A stretch of DNA of 64,000 nucleotides from Nitrosopumilus oxyclinae (GCF_013407165.1 NZ_CP026994.1:620001-684000), one strand, 5' to 3'; numbered from the stretch's first letter, positions 1 through 13,223 are shown. Numbers and translations: made by a program. The notes: generated from the letters alone by a model not told the origin.

Positions 1-43
1 ATGCCTATGAACTGGTCTAAAATTAATATGAAAGTATTATTTA

Positions 44-664
44 ATGATAATCATGACTGAGATTGATACATTTTTTGCAGCATCTCTTGAAAAGATGATT
101 CGAGAGAATCTTGGAGAGACTACTTTCCATAGTATCCAGAATCGTCTATTTGAAAAATATGGTATTTCAATTACAAACTCGATAAAAGAATTCCACAAAT
201 TAGATTCTGTTTTGAGGGAATTTTTTGGGGCAGGGGCATCTGGTCTAGAGCAGAAATTCTTAGATGGTGTTTGTTGTATGAAATCAAAACAGGACAAGGC
301 TGAAAAAAGATTTACGATCTCTGATCCTGAAATTAGTCAAGCTATTTTGAAAGCATTCAGCGATGATGAAATGTCAAAAATTCTAAATGCATCGATAGGT
401 GAACCCTGGACTATATCTGAAATCTTAGAAAAATTAGAAATTCCAATAACTTCTGGATATCGAAAAATTAATTCTTTAATTGAAGGTGGATTACTAATTA
501 AATCTGGATTTGATTTAACCTCTAATAATAGAGTGGTTGACAAATACAAATCATTATTTGATAATGTGAATATTGATTTTAACAATAAGGTTACTGTTCA
601 TGTACAATTTACTCCTGAAGTTATTTCAAATAGCACTGTGCTTCAAACAGTTTATGGTGAATAA
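44..664 (+). CDS. Winged-helix transcriptional regulator, thaumarchaeal type
   Basis: A 206-residue protein. Its middle (about residues 95-165) reads as a winged-helix DNA-binding domain with the pattern ILNA...PWTISEILEKLEIP...YRKINSLIEGGLL. The first 80 or so residues form a helical domain I do not recognise. The C-terminal half aligns by eye with the small protein at 41504-41833 (shared IP-x2-S-x-YR-x-I, the KYKS/YKSK segment, and a final V-x-V-x-F strand), so the two look like members of one regulator family. ATG codons at 44 and 53 are both possible starts. A TATA-like tract lies around 22-30. Target genes are unknown. Confidence 0.75.
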   Translation: MIIMTEIDTFFAASLEKMIRENLGETTFHSIQNRLFEKYGISITNSIKEFHKLDSVLREFFGAGASGLEQKFLDGVCCMKSKQDKAEKRFTISDPEISQAILKAFSDDEMSKILNASIGEPWTISEILEKLEIPITSGYRKINSLIEGGLLIKSGFDLTSNNRVVDKYKSLFDNVNIDFNNKVTVHVQFTPEVISNSTVLQTVYGE

Positions 665-748
665 TTTTTTTAGTGTTTAATAGTTTCTAGAATTTACATT
701 ATTTTTTTTGTATTTGGTGGTTGTTCTATTTTTTAGAATTTTTGTATG

Positions 749-1570
749 TTACATCTTGACTAATTTTCTGAATTGATCATTAGAATGCAACTTTGTAAAA
801 ACTGGTTCTTCTTTTGCCCAACTTCTAATCATTTTTGGATTTTTAGAGATTGATTGTTTTAGTAACTCTAATGCTTGAGGGTATTCTCCTAATGCTGCTT
901 TGCTTCTTGATTTTGCATAAATAATATTTACATTATCTTTATGTTTTGATAATATTTTATCAAAAATCTCAATTGCTTTTACATGCTTATCTAATTCTGC
1001 AAGTTCGATTCCTTTATGAAAAAATGCATCCATGTGACTTGGATTGTTCTTGTGCACAGAATTAAAACAATTTAATGCCTCTTCATGTTTTTTCATTTTA
1101 CCTAGTATGATTCCTTTGTAAAACAATGCATTTGGTTTTCTTGGTTCTATTGAAATTGCTTTATCTAAAACTTGTAATGCCTCTTCTCTTTCTTGTAATT
1201 TGTCTAACAGTACTCCTTTGTTAAAATATGATGCTGCATTCTTTGGGTCGACTTCTATTGCTTTGTCATAGCATTCTGCAGCAGCTTGTATGTTTCCATT
1301 TTCTGCCATTGCTATCCCTCTGTTATTCCATGCTTGAGAATCTTTAGGATTAATTTCTAATAAAATATCAAAACATGTTATTGCATCACTGTATTTTTTA
1401 ATTTGGTTTAATGCTAGGCCTTTGTTAAATAATGCTGTTGTATTTTTTGATTCTTGTTTTAGAATTTTGTTAAATAATGAGATTGCCCCCTTTGGCTGAT
1501 TTTTCTCCATTAGTGACATTGCATTGTACATTAAATCCTCGGTGTTGTCCTTGGATCCAAACAGTCCCAT
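749..1570 (-). CDS. TPR-repeat protein
   Basis: A 273-residue protein made almost entirely of tetratricopeptide repeats of 34 residues (for example ALFNKGLALNQIKKYSDAI, AWNNRGIAMAENGNIQAA, SYFNKGVLLDKLQEREEA). About six to seven copies run from residue 10 to 245. There is no signal peptide or membrane segment, so it is probably a cytoplasmic protein-protein interaction scaffold. The N-terminus MGLFGSKDN is short and polar. No catalytic domain is present and the partner is unknown. It is divergent from the gene at 1689, with a roughly 118-base AT-rich gap between them. Confidence 0.85.
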   Translation of the reverse strand: MGLFGSKDNTEDLMYNAMSLMEKNQPKGAISLFNKILKQESKNTTALFNKGLALNQIKKYSDAITCFDILLEINPKDSQAWNNRGIAMAENGNIQAAAECYDKAIEVDPKNAASYFNKGVLLDKLQEREEALQVLDKAISIEPRKPNALFYKGIILGKMKKHEEALNCFNSVHKNNPSHMDAFFHKGIELAELDKHVKAIEIFDKILSKHKDNVNIIYAKSRSKAALGEYPQALELLKQSISKNPKMIRSWAKEEPVFTKLHSNDQFRKLVKM

Positions 1571-1688
1571 AATTTCTCAAAAATGATATTGCTAATGAAA
1601 GTTTGGCTTGTTCCAAAAATCTGAATATCTTAATTCTTTAGTGTAATTGATCTAATTTCTTGTTTCATGGGATAGGCTTAATTTGTAA

Positions 1689-2069
1689 TTGACTTTAGTA
1701 GGATTATTGTCATCCTCTGAAATTTCATATCTTTGTGAGAAGGTTCATGTTCATAGATGGCCAATGGATGGTCCAATTTGGAGTGATTCTGTCAAAAAGG
1801 AACTAGATGACTCTATAAATAAAAATCCAAAGAGAAAAAAAGTAACTATAAAAAAAGATGTCATTCAAATTGAGAATTTCAAATTTACTTCTCTGAAAAA
1901 AATTGGAATAACTGTACCTTTTTTCAAACAAGAATGCACTTTGATATTTGAGGCTCAGTTTAGTGCTCTTTTGGCACATGTTCATGTGACTGTCAAATCT
2001 GAAAATTACGTTGATGTTTTTACAGAACTTACATCTTGGAAAAACAAGACATTTCCAAACGATTCCTAA
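1689..2069 (+). CDS. Conserved-looking hypothetical protein
   Basis: A 126-residue protein with a TTG start at 1689; no in-frame ATG precedes the body. It shows alternating strands and a lysine-rich middle ([12 protein letters not shown]), with no signal peptide, membrane helix or metal motif. Its stop overlaps the stop of the convergent aminotransferase by four bases. I do not recognise the family. Codon use resembles the neighbours and the frame is open throughout, which supports a real gene. Confidence 0.6.
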   Translation: MTLVGLLSSSEISYLCEKVHVHRWPMDGPIWSDSVKKELDDSINKNPKRKKVTIKKDVIQIENFKFTSLKKIGITVPFFKQECTLIFEAQFSALLAHVHVTVKSENYVDVFTELTSWKNKTFPNDS

Positions 2070-3355
2070 AATTCTTCTGATGCTTTGATCATTTTTTTGA
2101 TGTCTTCTTTTGTATGGGCATCTGAAATTGCACCTAGTTTTCCAGGCAAAAAGAAAATTCCATCTTGTGCAATCATCTTGAAATGATATTTTGCAAGCAT
2201 TTTACTATCACATTTTGCAGCATCTGCAGAATTTGTAATCTCAGTTATGCCGTCTTTTAGAAAATGAGTCATGAATAATGAGCCTTTGCCTGTTATTGCA
2301 ACTTTACCATCAAATGCTCTTCCTATCTCTTTTCTTGCAAATTCTCCCAATGAGTTTAATTTTGAATACGTTGATTTTTTTGATTTTAAGAGACTGAGTG
2401 TTGCATATCCTGATGTCATGGATGCGGGATTTGCAGAAAATGTGCCTCCCCCAACATAACTACGTTCAGATTTTTTCTTCCCTCTAGTGTCTGCCTGCTC
2501 CATGATTTCCTTTTTACCACACATTACACCTATTGCCATTCCTCCACCAACAATTTTTCCTAATGTGACAATGTCGGGATTTAATTTCATGGTTGGATAG
2601 AGACATCCATATCTAAATCTAAATCCTGTCACAATTTCATCTAAAATAAATAATGAATTATTTTTGTGAACAAATTCTTCAATCCCTTTAAGATAATCTT
2701 GTGTTGCAGGAATGCATCCGCCACCTCCAAGCACTGGTTCAATTATTACTCCTGCCAAGTCTTTAGAATATTTTTTTAAAATCTTTAGTGAATTTTCTAA
2801 ATCATTGTATGGAATTGAAACAATTTTTTCTTCATTAACTACTCCACTACTTTCTGATTCTGTAAATGGCCAGTTTACACTTTTTAATAAATCAGAAGTA
2901 TATCCGTGCCATCCTCCATCAATCTTTGCAATAATATTTTTTCCTGTTACTGAACGTGCTAATCTAACTGCATACATTGTAGCTTCAGTACCTGATGTAA
3001 CGTATCGAATTTTTTCAGCAACTGGAACTGCTTTGGAAATTAACTCTGATAATTTTATTGTCTGCTCATTAACTGTTCCATACATCCAACTTTTTTCAAT
3101 TTGTTTTTGTAGTGCATCTTTGACATTTTTTTGACCATGTCCAAATATCAAAGACCAGTGACCCATCCAGTAATCTGTATACTTGTTGTTATCGACATCC
3201 ACAAGCTTTGTTCCTTTAGATGATTTTACAACAAATGGATATGGTTCATAAAATCTTATGTTATGAGAAACACCATTTACATGAAGTCTTGCTGACTTTG
3301 CAAATAGTTTTGCAGATGTCTTTGTCTTTTTTTTATATTCAGAAATGTTACTCAA
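2066..3355 (-). CDS. Class III aminotransferase, glutamate-1-semialdehyde aminomutase-like
   Basis: A 429-residue PLP enzyme of fold type I. Visible motifs are [14 protein letters not shown] (phosphate binding), a WHGYTSD segment, an acidic LDEIVTGFR motif and the Schiff-base lysine in TLGKIVGGG. The length matches glutamate-1-semialdehyde 2,1-aminomutase (HemL, tetrapyrrole synthesis). However, the N-terminal third diverges from typical HemL and the cofactor loop reads GGWHG rather than the usual GCYHG. It may therefore be a HemL paralogue with another amino-ketone substrate, so I withhold the symbol. It is the last protein gene before the rRNA operon and is transcribed away from it. Confidence 0.85.
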   Translation of the reverse strand: MSNISEYKKKTKTSAKLFAKSARLHVNGVSHNIRFYEPYPFVVKSSKGTKLVDVDNNKYTDYWMGHWSLIFGHGQKNVKDALQKQIEKSWMYGTVNEQTIKLSELISKAVPVAEKIRYVTSGTEATMYAVRLARSVTGKNIIAKIDGGWHGYTSDLLKSVNWPFTESESSGVVNEEKIVSIPYNDLENSLKILKKYSKDLAGVIIEPVLGGGGCIPATQDYLKGIEEFVHKNNSLFILDEIVTGFRFRYGCLYPTMKLNPDIVTLGKIVGGGMAIGVMCGKKEIMEQADTRGKKKSERSYVGGGTFSANPASMTSGYATLSLLKSKKSTYSKLNSLGEFARKEIGRAFDGKVAITGKGSLFMTHFLKDGITEITNSADAAKCDSKMLAKYHFKMIAQDGIFFLPGKLGAISDAHTKEDIKKMIKASEEF

Positions 3356-3510
3356 AAGTAATTTTCAAAATGAGATGTATCATTTTAAGTATCAAAATAT
3401 CTTTGATTTTGAGAATTTTACACATCATCTGGGGCTTTAGATGTGATCTTGAAAATAAAATGTGTAATTTTTACAATATTTTGCCCCGATCAGGCATAAT
3501 TTCACGTATG

Positions 3511-3520
3511 GTTTATATGG
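3511..3520 (+). promoter_or_regulatory. TATA-like box of the rRNA operon
   Basis: The sequence gtttatatgg matches the archaeal box A pattern. Transcription would start roughly 25 bases downstream, near 3540, just where the GC-richer structured leader begins. This is inferred from sequence only. Confidence 0.5.
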
Positions 3521-3660
3521 ATTCTGGCTTTGTTGGCTTCTGCATACGTAACGCAATAGGCGGCGCTCGTGATGAAGTATGGCAAGATGCCACTTTGTGA
3601 TTCATGGGCCTCCAGTTACGCATACAAGAATGAGGATTTGATTGAAAGATCAATATCTGA

Positions 3661-3684
3661 AATGTGAAGATTATGTGCATCCGT
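3661..3684 (+). other. 5' arm of 16S processing stem
   Basis: These 24 bases (aatgtgaagattatgtgcat onward) are complementary to 5231-5254 in the spacer behind 16S, with only G-U exceptions. Together they form the long helix that encloses pre-16S rRNA. In archaea such helices carry the bulge-helix-bulge cut site of the splicing endonuclease. Confidence 0.8.
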
Positions 3685-3743
3685 CAATTCCAAATTAAAG
3701 TACAAAAGTACTTCAATAATCGAAAATACAAAATATAATTCAG

Positions 3744-5216
<1,473 letters not shown>

Positions 5217-5354
5217 GACATGGAAAGTGTACGGGTGTACATAATCTTCACATTGAAATCATCGATGCAATGCATCACGAAAGTGGTGTATGAAGGATGT
5301 AGTGGGCCACTTACCGGTGGCTTGCAATGATCGTCGTGCATAGTCGTGTAATAT
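5217..5354 (+). other. 16S-23S internal transcribed spacer without tRNA
   Basis: The spacer is about 138 bases. It holds the 3' arm of the 16S stem (5231-5254) and the 5' arm of the 23S stem (5329-5345). There is no tRNA-like cloverleaf and no TPsiC-arm motif, so the tRNA-Ala found here in many euryarchaea is absent, as is usual for group I.1a Thaumarchaeota. Confidence 0.8.
5329..5345 (+). other. 5' arm of 23S processing stem
   Basis: The 17 bases gatcgtcgtgcatagtc pair with gactatgcgcgatgatc at 8376-8392 (two G-U pairs). They enclose 23S in a long helix that continues after a short internal loop into the terminal 23S helix (gtggctgaa with ttcagccac). Confidence 0.8.
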
Positions 5355-8366
<3,012 letters not shown>

Positions 8367-8620
8367 TTACATAGAGACTATGCGCGATGATCAAATTTCA
8401 TATCATCAAGTGGATAACATAATACACGACTTGTACGATGATTTCATTTCAAATCATACATAGCGTAAGCTATGCATTTTTGATTTTCTAATTAACTCTT
8501 AGCGTAAGCTATAGATGAAATTATTTGAAATCTACCTTAGTGAAAACTATGCACGATTATTTACTCTGTTATTGAAAATAACACACAACCGCTTGTATTA
8601 TATCAAATAAAAAATTAATT
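8367..8620 (+). other. rRNA trailer with serial small hairpins
   Basis: This is the gene-free stretch behind 23S. It contains the 3' arm of the 23S stem (8376-8392), an overlapping alternative hairpin (gatgat 8386-8391 with atcatc 8402-8407) and a 7-bp stem atgattt/aaatcat at 8438-8457. Three short stems capped by GNRA-type loops follow: catagc-gtaa-gctatg at 8459-8474, tagc-gtaa-gcta at 8500-8511 and tagt-gaaa-acta at 8538-8549. T-rich tracts follow some of these. It is probably the rRNA 3' trailer and termination zone. Confidence 0.55.
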
Positions 8621-9754
8621 ATGATAATGGGGCTTTCTGCATCTTTTAAAAAATTAAATTTAGATGTTGAGAATTTTGATGAAATTTTCTCTGATCATTC
8701 TATAGTTGCAGTTACTGATGCTGAAGGTACAATAATCTATGCAAATAAAAAATTCTGTGAATTATCAAAATATTCTGAGGATGAATTAATTGGGCAAAAC
8801 CATCGCATTTTAAAATCAGATGAACATTCTGATGAATTTTTTACAACAATGTGGGATGCAATTACATCAGGACAAATTTGGGAAGGTGAGATAAAGAATC
8901 GTGCAAAAGACGGTTCACACTATTGGTTAAAATCTACTCTTATCCCTGTTGCTGACTCTGAAGATAACATTACACATTTTGTTGCAATTCGAACAGACAT
9001 TACAAAAGAAAAAGAAATTGAATCAAAACTTTTGGAAGCAGAAGCAAAATTAGTAAAACAAAATGAAAATTTAATATCTCAAGTTGAAATAAAAAGTAGT
9101 GAACTAGTAAGATCTGAAAGATTGGCTACTATTGGAACTATGGCAAGTAGAATTGCGCATGATTTGAAAAACCCTCTGACAATTTTACACACTTATGCTG
9201 AAATGTTATCTCCTGAAATACTTTCAAAATTAGATTCTAAAGATAAAGAGAAATGGTTTAGAATGCAAAATTCTATTTTTGATATGAATAGAATTATTGA
9301 AGATGTTTTAGATTTTGCAAGAACTACTGAAATTAAAAAGAAACCTATCTACATTCAGAGAATTCTAAAATTGGCTATGAATCACGTAAAATCTTCTTAT
9401 GGTGTTGTGATTAATTTGTCTGAAAATGATTTCAAAATTAATTGTGATGAAAGAAAAATTGAGGGTGTTCTATCAAACATAATCAATAATGCTGTTCAAG
9501 CTATTGATGGTCAGGGAGAAATTGATGTTGAGATTGAATCTGATTCTGAATTCCTAACTATTTTGATCAAAGATTCTGGCCCTGGTATTTCTGGTGAAAA
9601 TTTATCTAAAATATTTGAGCCCATGTTTACTACTAAAACAACTGGAACTGGTTTGGGATTGGTAATTTGCAAAAGCATTGTGGAACAACATGGTGGGTCT
9701 ATTTCTGTTTCAAACAAACCTACTACTTTTACACTGAAACTTCCAATTCAATAG
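8621..9754 (+). CDS. PAS-domain sensor histidine kinase (soluble)
   Basis: A 377-residue two-component kinase. A PAS domain spans about residues 22-128 (TDAEGTIIYANKKFCELS, ending with the PAC-type segment FVAIRTDITKEKE), followed by a coiled-coil linker to about 165. The dimerisation H-box is MASRIAHDLKNPLTIL with phospho-acceptor His180. The ATPase domain has an N-box (SNIINNAVQAI, near Asn290), DSGPGI (318-323) and GTGLGL (342-347). No membrane segment or signal peptide is present, so it senses a cytoplasmic cue. No response regulator is adjacent; a lone receiver lies at 60665. Confidence 0.92.
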   Translation: MIMGLSASFKKLNLDVENFDEIFSDHSIVAVTDAEGTIIYANKKFCELSKYSEDELIGQNHRILKSDEHSDEFFTTMWDAITSGQIWEGEIKNRAKDGSHYWLKSTLIPVADSEDNITHFVAIRTDITKEKEIESKLLEAEAKLVKQNENLISQVEIKSSELVRSERLATIGTMASRIAHDLKNPLTILHTYAEMLSPEILSKLDSKDKEKWFRMQNSIFDMNRIIEDVLDFARTTEIKKKPIYIQRILKLAMNHVKSSYGVVINLSENDFKINCDERKIEGVLSNIINNAVQAIDGQGEIDVEIESDSEFLTILIKDSGPGISGENLSKIFEPMFTTKTTGTGLGLVICKSIVEQHGGSISVSNKPTTFTLKLPIQ

Positions 9755-9768
9755 ATGGATTTGTTTTC

Positions 9769-10914
9769 TTATTCAAATGTAGTATCAATTGTAAATGAAG
9801 CCAATGCATTACAAATGATTGGCTCACCTGCTGGGATTGTAGGAGTAAAAATTACTATGTGGTAATCTCCGGATTGACCTGTAAATTGGAATTTTCCTTC
9901 CCATGATTCTTGTTCATCTAACATTGGTGATGAAGGAATTAAATCAAAAGAATTTTCCATTGTTTCTGAATTTGTCTGGATGAAGTTATCTCCAGTTTCA
10001 GGAAATTGTGAATATGTTGAAACTGAATCAATTACAACTGTGTTTATTTGTCCGTCTGGATCATATTTCTTAAACCATTCATTTGTCATATCAAATTCTT
10101 CATGGAATGATTCGGTAGAATGTTTAACTGGTGCAGAAAATCCAATTTTTAATCCTGCAGTATCGACAGTATTCCCTTTAAGGCATTCTGATGTCATTTT
10201 AATGTCTACTTCATATGGTTTGTTAGGTTTTTTTGGTTTGAGAATTTTTAGATAGATGTCATTGTCTCCATCATAATCTAAATCCGCACTGCCTTCAAGA
10301 TGTATTAATTTTAATTTTTTAAAGTTAGGATCTTTTAGAGCTTTCTTGATTTGATCCCATGCTTTGACATAATTTTTCAAAGCTTGAGAATATTTTTCAT
10401 CTTCCAATAATACATTTCCTTTATCTATTTTCTCAATGGCTTTTTCAATTTTTTTAACTCCTTTATCACTCATAATAATTTCTTCTAGTTCATTTATTGC
10501 ATTTTCTACAAGTGATTTGTCTAATTGTGTGATGTTGATGTTGATATTTTTAATTTCATCTTTAATTTCATTAGATAATTTTTTATCTTTTAAAATATTT
10601 TCTAATTTCTTTATTGCCTGTTGATCTGCATTTAGAACTTTTTTACCATGTTTAAAATTAATTGTAGATTCATCTTTCCAATATTCTGAATTAAGACTTT
10701 TTTCTAATTTCTTTATTGCTAATTCTAAATTCTTTTTTGATTTTTTACTTATGTTATCATCGTTTTTGATATTCTCTAATTGGTTAATGATGTCTTGTTT
10801 TTCTTGTTGTACAGTAGAGGCAAAAATTTCAAAATTACCTGAATACGTCATTGATAATAGTAATACTGAGAATACTGTTACTGCAAATCTTTTCATTTCT
10901 CTATTTTTGTTCAT
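9769..10914 (-). CDS. Secreted coiled-coil protein with a Ca-binding-like loop
   Basis: Starting at ATG 10914, or at the ATG at 10896, the protein begins MKRFAVTVFSVLLLSMTYSG, a clear export signal; the GTG at 10932 would put extra residues before it. Residues after the signal form long charged helices (many K/E/N, QLENIKNDD type) resembling a coiled coil. Next comes an Asp-rich loop, DLDYDGDNDIYL, like EF-hand or thrombospondin type-3 calcium loops, and then a beta-rich C-terminal domain. The family is unknown and it is probably extracellular or surface-attached. It is convergent with the histidine kinase, 14 bases away. Confidence 0.75.
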   Translation of the reverse strand: MNKNREMKRFAVTVFSVLLLSMTYSGNFEIFASTVQQEKQDIINQLENIKNDDNISKKSKKNLELAIKKLEKSLNSEYWKDESTINFKHGKKVLNADQQAIKKLENILKDKKLSNEIKDEIKNININITQLDKSLVENAINELEEIIMSDKGVKKIEKAIEKIDKGNVLLEDEKYSQALKNYVKAWDQIKKALKDPNFKKLKLIHLEGSADLDYDGDNDIYLKILKPKKPNKPYEVDIKMTSECLKGNTVDTAGLKIGFSAPVKHSTESFHEEFDMTNEWFKKYDPDGQINTVVIDSVSTYSQFPETGDNFIQTNSETMENSFDLIPSSPMLDEQESWEGKFQFTGQSGDYHIVIFTPTIPAGEPIICNALASFTIDTTFE

Positions 10915-10931
10915 TCTACTACATTGACACA

Positions 10932-10980
10932 CGTCTATAGACGATATTACAAGTTATTCCGATTTTCCCTATATTGGGAA
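10932..10980. promoter_or_regulatory. Two palindromes in the promoter of the secreted protein
   Basis: A perfect 12-base palindrome, cgtctatagacg, lies at 10932-10943. A second, ttccc-tatatt-gggaa, lies at 10965-10980 and encloses a TATA-like core for the minus-strand gene starting at 10914. Their placement fits an operator, but no regulator is identified. A near copy of the first element (gtctatagatgatat) sits at 11872-11886 before the methyltransferase. Confidence 0.35.
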
Positions 10981-10995
10981 TTAATTTGAAAGTAA

Positions 10996-11070
10996 TTACT
11001 CTTCAAATTCGATATCTTTTTGAAGTTCTTCTGGTAGTCCTAACCACCATTGTTTGTTTTCATCAGACAT
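10996..11070 (-). CDS. Possible 24-residue small protein
   Basis: A short frame encoding MSDENKQWWLGLPEELQKD followed by IEFEE. The acidic, Trp-pair and helix-like composition looks protein-coding rather than random. It lies between the secreted-protein promoter and the RDD gene, on the same strand as both. Function is unknown and the short length leaves real doubt. Confidence 0.4.
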   Translation of the reverse strand: MSDENKQWWLGLPEELQKDIEFEE

Positions 11071-11150
11071 AATTTTTCAAAGATCTGATCTTGCTAATAG
11101 ATCTGTTGGTAAAATCTTCACAGTATTTGTTTAACAAAAAATGACAAAAT

Positions 11151-11636
11151 CTAGTCTTTGGTATATTTTAAATCTGAATTAGCCTCATCTTCTTTTAATT
11201 TAACAACTATTGTATCTCCTATTTTATTGAATATCCTTTGACGTTTTTCATTTGTTAGAATCCATCCTAGAATGATGTCTATTGGTAGTAGAAATGATTT
11301 TCCAAAACTGCTAATCATAATTCCTTTGAGGTCAGCTTTTTGACCTGTAATTCTGACTATCTTCAAATTAAGAATTTTTTTGCCAATTGTTTGTCCTGTT
11401 TTGTATTCTAAAATTACCCAATAGAGAAAGAATATGCTACTTGTGGGGATGTATTGTATGCTTTCTGCCCAAAACTCTACATTTTCAAATTCATAATACA
11501 TTGTTCCAAATAATGCAAAAATAATTGATGTTGAAATAATTGAAATTATTATAAAGTCAATTAACCATGCAGCAAATCTATCTGTCCATTTAGCTAGAAT
11601 TATTTTTGATGGGGAATTGTCTTGTGGATCGGACAT
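11151..11636 (-). CDS. RDD-family membrane protein
   Basis: A 161-residue protein with about three membrane helices. It has the RDD family signature: an Arg and Asp in the first helix (RFAAWLIDFIII), Gln-Thr-Ile-Gly-Lys-Lys after the second helix (KTGQTIGKKILNLKIVR), and the final RIFNKIGDTIVV segment. The family is poorly characterised, and some members have been linked to ion transport. It is a single-gene unit, divergent from the small zinc protein at 11731. Confidence 0.85.
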   Translation of the reverse strand: MSDPQDNSPSKIILAKWTDRFAAWLIDFIIISIISTSIIFALFGTMYYEFENVEFWAESIQYIPTSSIFFLYWVILEYKTGQTIGKKILNLKIVRITGQKADLKGIMISSFGKSFLLPIDIILGWILTNEKRQRIFNKIGDTIVVKLKEDEANSDLKYTKD

Positions 11637-11730
11637 GTAAATTCATTTTTTGAATCACTAAAATATGTTCATCTTTGGTTAACACTTTACCTATAATAGA
11701 TGATTTATCTCTCTGATATGATTTACATTC

Positions 11731-11862
11731 ATGAAAGCAAAATTTGGTACATCTTGCATCTCTTGTGGTGATAAAATTCAACCGGGAAAAGAGATTACAA
11801 AAAATCAAGACGATCAGTGGGTACACAAACACTGTGCTGAAGATTCTGAAGGTTTACCTTAG
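11731..11862 (+). CDS. Small zinc-binding protein (43 aa)
   Basis: It encodes MKAKFGTSCISCGDKIQPGK, then about 20 residues ending in WVHKHCAEDSEGLP. The C-x2-C and H-x2-HC arrangement would coordinate one zinc ion. The frame is ATG-initiated and the metal-ligand spacing is non-random, so I take it as real. Function is unknown; it is one of many mini zinc proteins in this window. Confidence 0.7.
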   Translation: MKAKFGTSCISCGDKIQPGKEITKNQDDQWVHKHCAEDSEGLP

Positions 11863-11891
11863 GAATTAATAGTCTATAGATGATATAAAAT

Positions 11892-12737
11892 TTGAAAATA
11901 TTTTTGACTACTATTAATCTCCTTGATCTTTTCTTATGGACTTTTCGTAGGAACGAAAAAGATGTTGTAAATCTTTACAATACTTTGTCTCCTGTTATGC
12001 AACTTGCCACTGGTGGAGATATGCTGAATTTTGGATATTGGGATGCTAAAAATAATACTCCTATCTCTGCACAAGAAAATCTATGTACTGTTTTTGCTAA
12101 CATGGCAGAATTAAATTCTTGTAAAAATATTGTGGATGTAGGCAGTGGATTATCTGCACCTGCAATTTTTTGGCGAAACAATTTTGAAAATTTGTCTATA
12201 TTTTGTGTCAATATTAATTATGATCAGCTTTCTCATTCAAACCCACAACAAAAAATTATTTTTTTAAATTCCTCTTCTACAAAATTACCGTTCACTGATA
12301 ACTCTGTAGATAGAGTATTGGCATTGGAATCTTCACAACATTTCAAGCCTTTCTCTGATTTTATTTTAGAATCTAAAAGAATTTTATCTGATTCTGGCTT
12401 GTTGATTTTGGCAATACCTATCACACTTACATCCTCATCTATTTCAAAATTAGGGATTTTAAAATTTACTTGGTCCTCAGAACATTATAGTTTAGATGAT
12501 GTGAAAAAAATTATTGTTTCTGGAGGATTTACAATATCTGAAGAAAAAATGATTGGTTCGTCTGTCTATGATCCTTTGGCTGATTATTATGTGGAAAATA
12601 GAGATGAATTAAAGAAATCCATTTTGAAACAATATTCTCCATTTGTTGAAAAAGTATTATTCAGATCTATTCAAAAAATGAAAAAAGCATCACAAGATGG
12701 GATAATTGATTATGTCTTGCTGAAATGCCATTTGTAG
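11892..12737 (+). CDS. SAM-dependent methyltransferase
   Basis: A 281-residue class I methyltransferase. Motif I is NIVDVGSGLSAPAIFW (near residue 80-95), preceded by a LNFGYWDA segment typical of the UbiE/tocopherol and small-molecule methyltransferase group. The post-motif ALESSQHF and LILAIPI strands are present. The TTG start at 11892 is the longest option; TTG at 11904 is also possible. A TATA-like tatcta/gatataaaa region precedes it. The substrate is unknown, possibly a quinone, lipid or other small molecule. S-adenosylhomocysteine from it would be removed by AhcY (33401). Confidence 0.85.
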   Translation: MKIFLTTINLLDLFLWTFRRNEKDVVNLYNTLSPVMQLATGGDMLNFGYWDAKNNTPISAQENLCTVFANMAELNSCKNIVDVGSGLSAPAIFWRNNFENLSIFCVNINYDQLSHSNPQQKIIFLNSSSTKLPFTDNSVDRVLALESSQHFKPFSDFILESKRILSDSGLLILAIPITLTSSSISKLGILKFTWSSEHYSLDDVKKIIVSGGFTISEEKMIGSSVYDPLADYYVENRDELKKSILKQYSPFVEKVLFRSIQKMKKASQDGIIDYVLLKCHL

Positions 12738-12794
12738 TTAAATTTTTGACTGCTATAGGCTAGGTTTTTATTTTTGATAATTTATTTGAAAAAT

Positions 12795-13163
12795 ATGTCT
12801 GATACTTTGTATGCTCAAAAATGTGCCAAATTATTAGAAGAAACTGAAATTCGTTTTGCTGGAATTGTTGATAAAGATGGTAAACTGATCTCTGGAGGTT
12901 TTAAAAAAGGTCTAGTTCCTTATGAGGGTGATGAGACTAAGTTACAGTCATTTTTTGATTTTGTTTCAAAAGCATCCATACGAAAAGAGTTTGATGAAAG
13001 CCTAGGTCCAATCAATTATCTTGCTGCAAGACGTGATAAAGCAGTTTTAGTAAGTTTCCCATTTCCTATCACACAAATTTTACTATTGATTTCAGCAGAA
13101 CCTACTGTCAATATTGAAACCTTGGCAAAAAAAGTTGTAGAGATCTTCACTGATGTTAATTAA
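12795..13163 (+). CDS. DUF6659-like protein, copy 1
   Basis: Starts at ATG 12795 (MSDTLYAQKC); an upstream TTG is less likely. It is a compact alpha/beta protein of about 122 residues with the pattern IRFAGIVDKDGKLISGGFK-x-GL and ...RRDKAVLVSFPF. The paralogue at 18701-19096 shares this layout (INSRGHLTAGGMKGGL, SYRDKVIVMSFPL). The fold order resembles small profilin or roadblock-like sensor domains. The family occurs in Thaumarchaeota; no function is known. Confidence 0.75.
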   Translation: MSDTLYAQKCAKLLEETEIRFAGIVDKDGKLISGGFKKGLVPYEGDETKLQSFFDFVSKASIRKEFDESLGPINYLAARRDKAVLVSFPFPITQILLLISAEPTVNIETLAKKVVEIFTDVN

Positions 13164-13223
13164 ACATAATTGAATTATCTGACGAATTCTTTAATTAAGC
13201 GTATTGAAGATGAGCATTAGTTC

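Larger units (their letters stand above)
3356..3743 (+). other. rRNA upstream region and transcribed leader
   Basis: There is no credible gene between the aminotransferase start and the 16S 5' end. The first part is AT-rich and holds the aminotransferase promoter. From about 3541 the base composition rises, and the sequence contains paired segments: cgtaac at 3546 with gttacg at 3614, and TGGCA/TGCCA at 3580-3592 with a three-base loop. The 16S processing arm follows at 3661. This fits a structured pre-rRNA leader starting near 3540. Confidence 0.65.

Noticed and set aside
1-60. 19-codon frame at the left edge
   Set aside because: Could be the tail of an upstream gene, but overlaps the regulator start and is too short to support.
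2712-3134. 140-residue plus-strand frame opposite the aminotransferase
   Set aside because: Shadow of the real minus-strand gene; no start signal or motif.
3220-3600. 126-residue plus-strand frame before 16S
   Set aside because: It starts inside the aminotransferase on the other strand and runs into the rRNA promoter and leader, with no protein-like motif.
5217-5354. tRNA-Ala in the rRNA spacer
   Set aside because: The spacer lacks acceptor, anticodon and TPsiC features; its bases are used by the processing stems.
8367-8620. 5S rRNA gene behind 23S
   Set aside because: No 5S consensus segments are seen. The stretch holds short AT-rich hairpins only.
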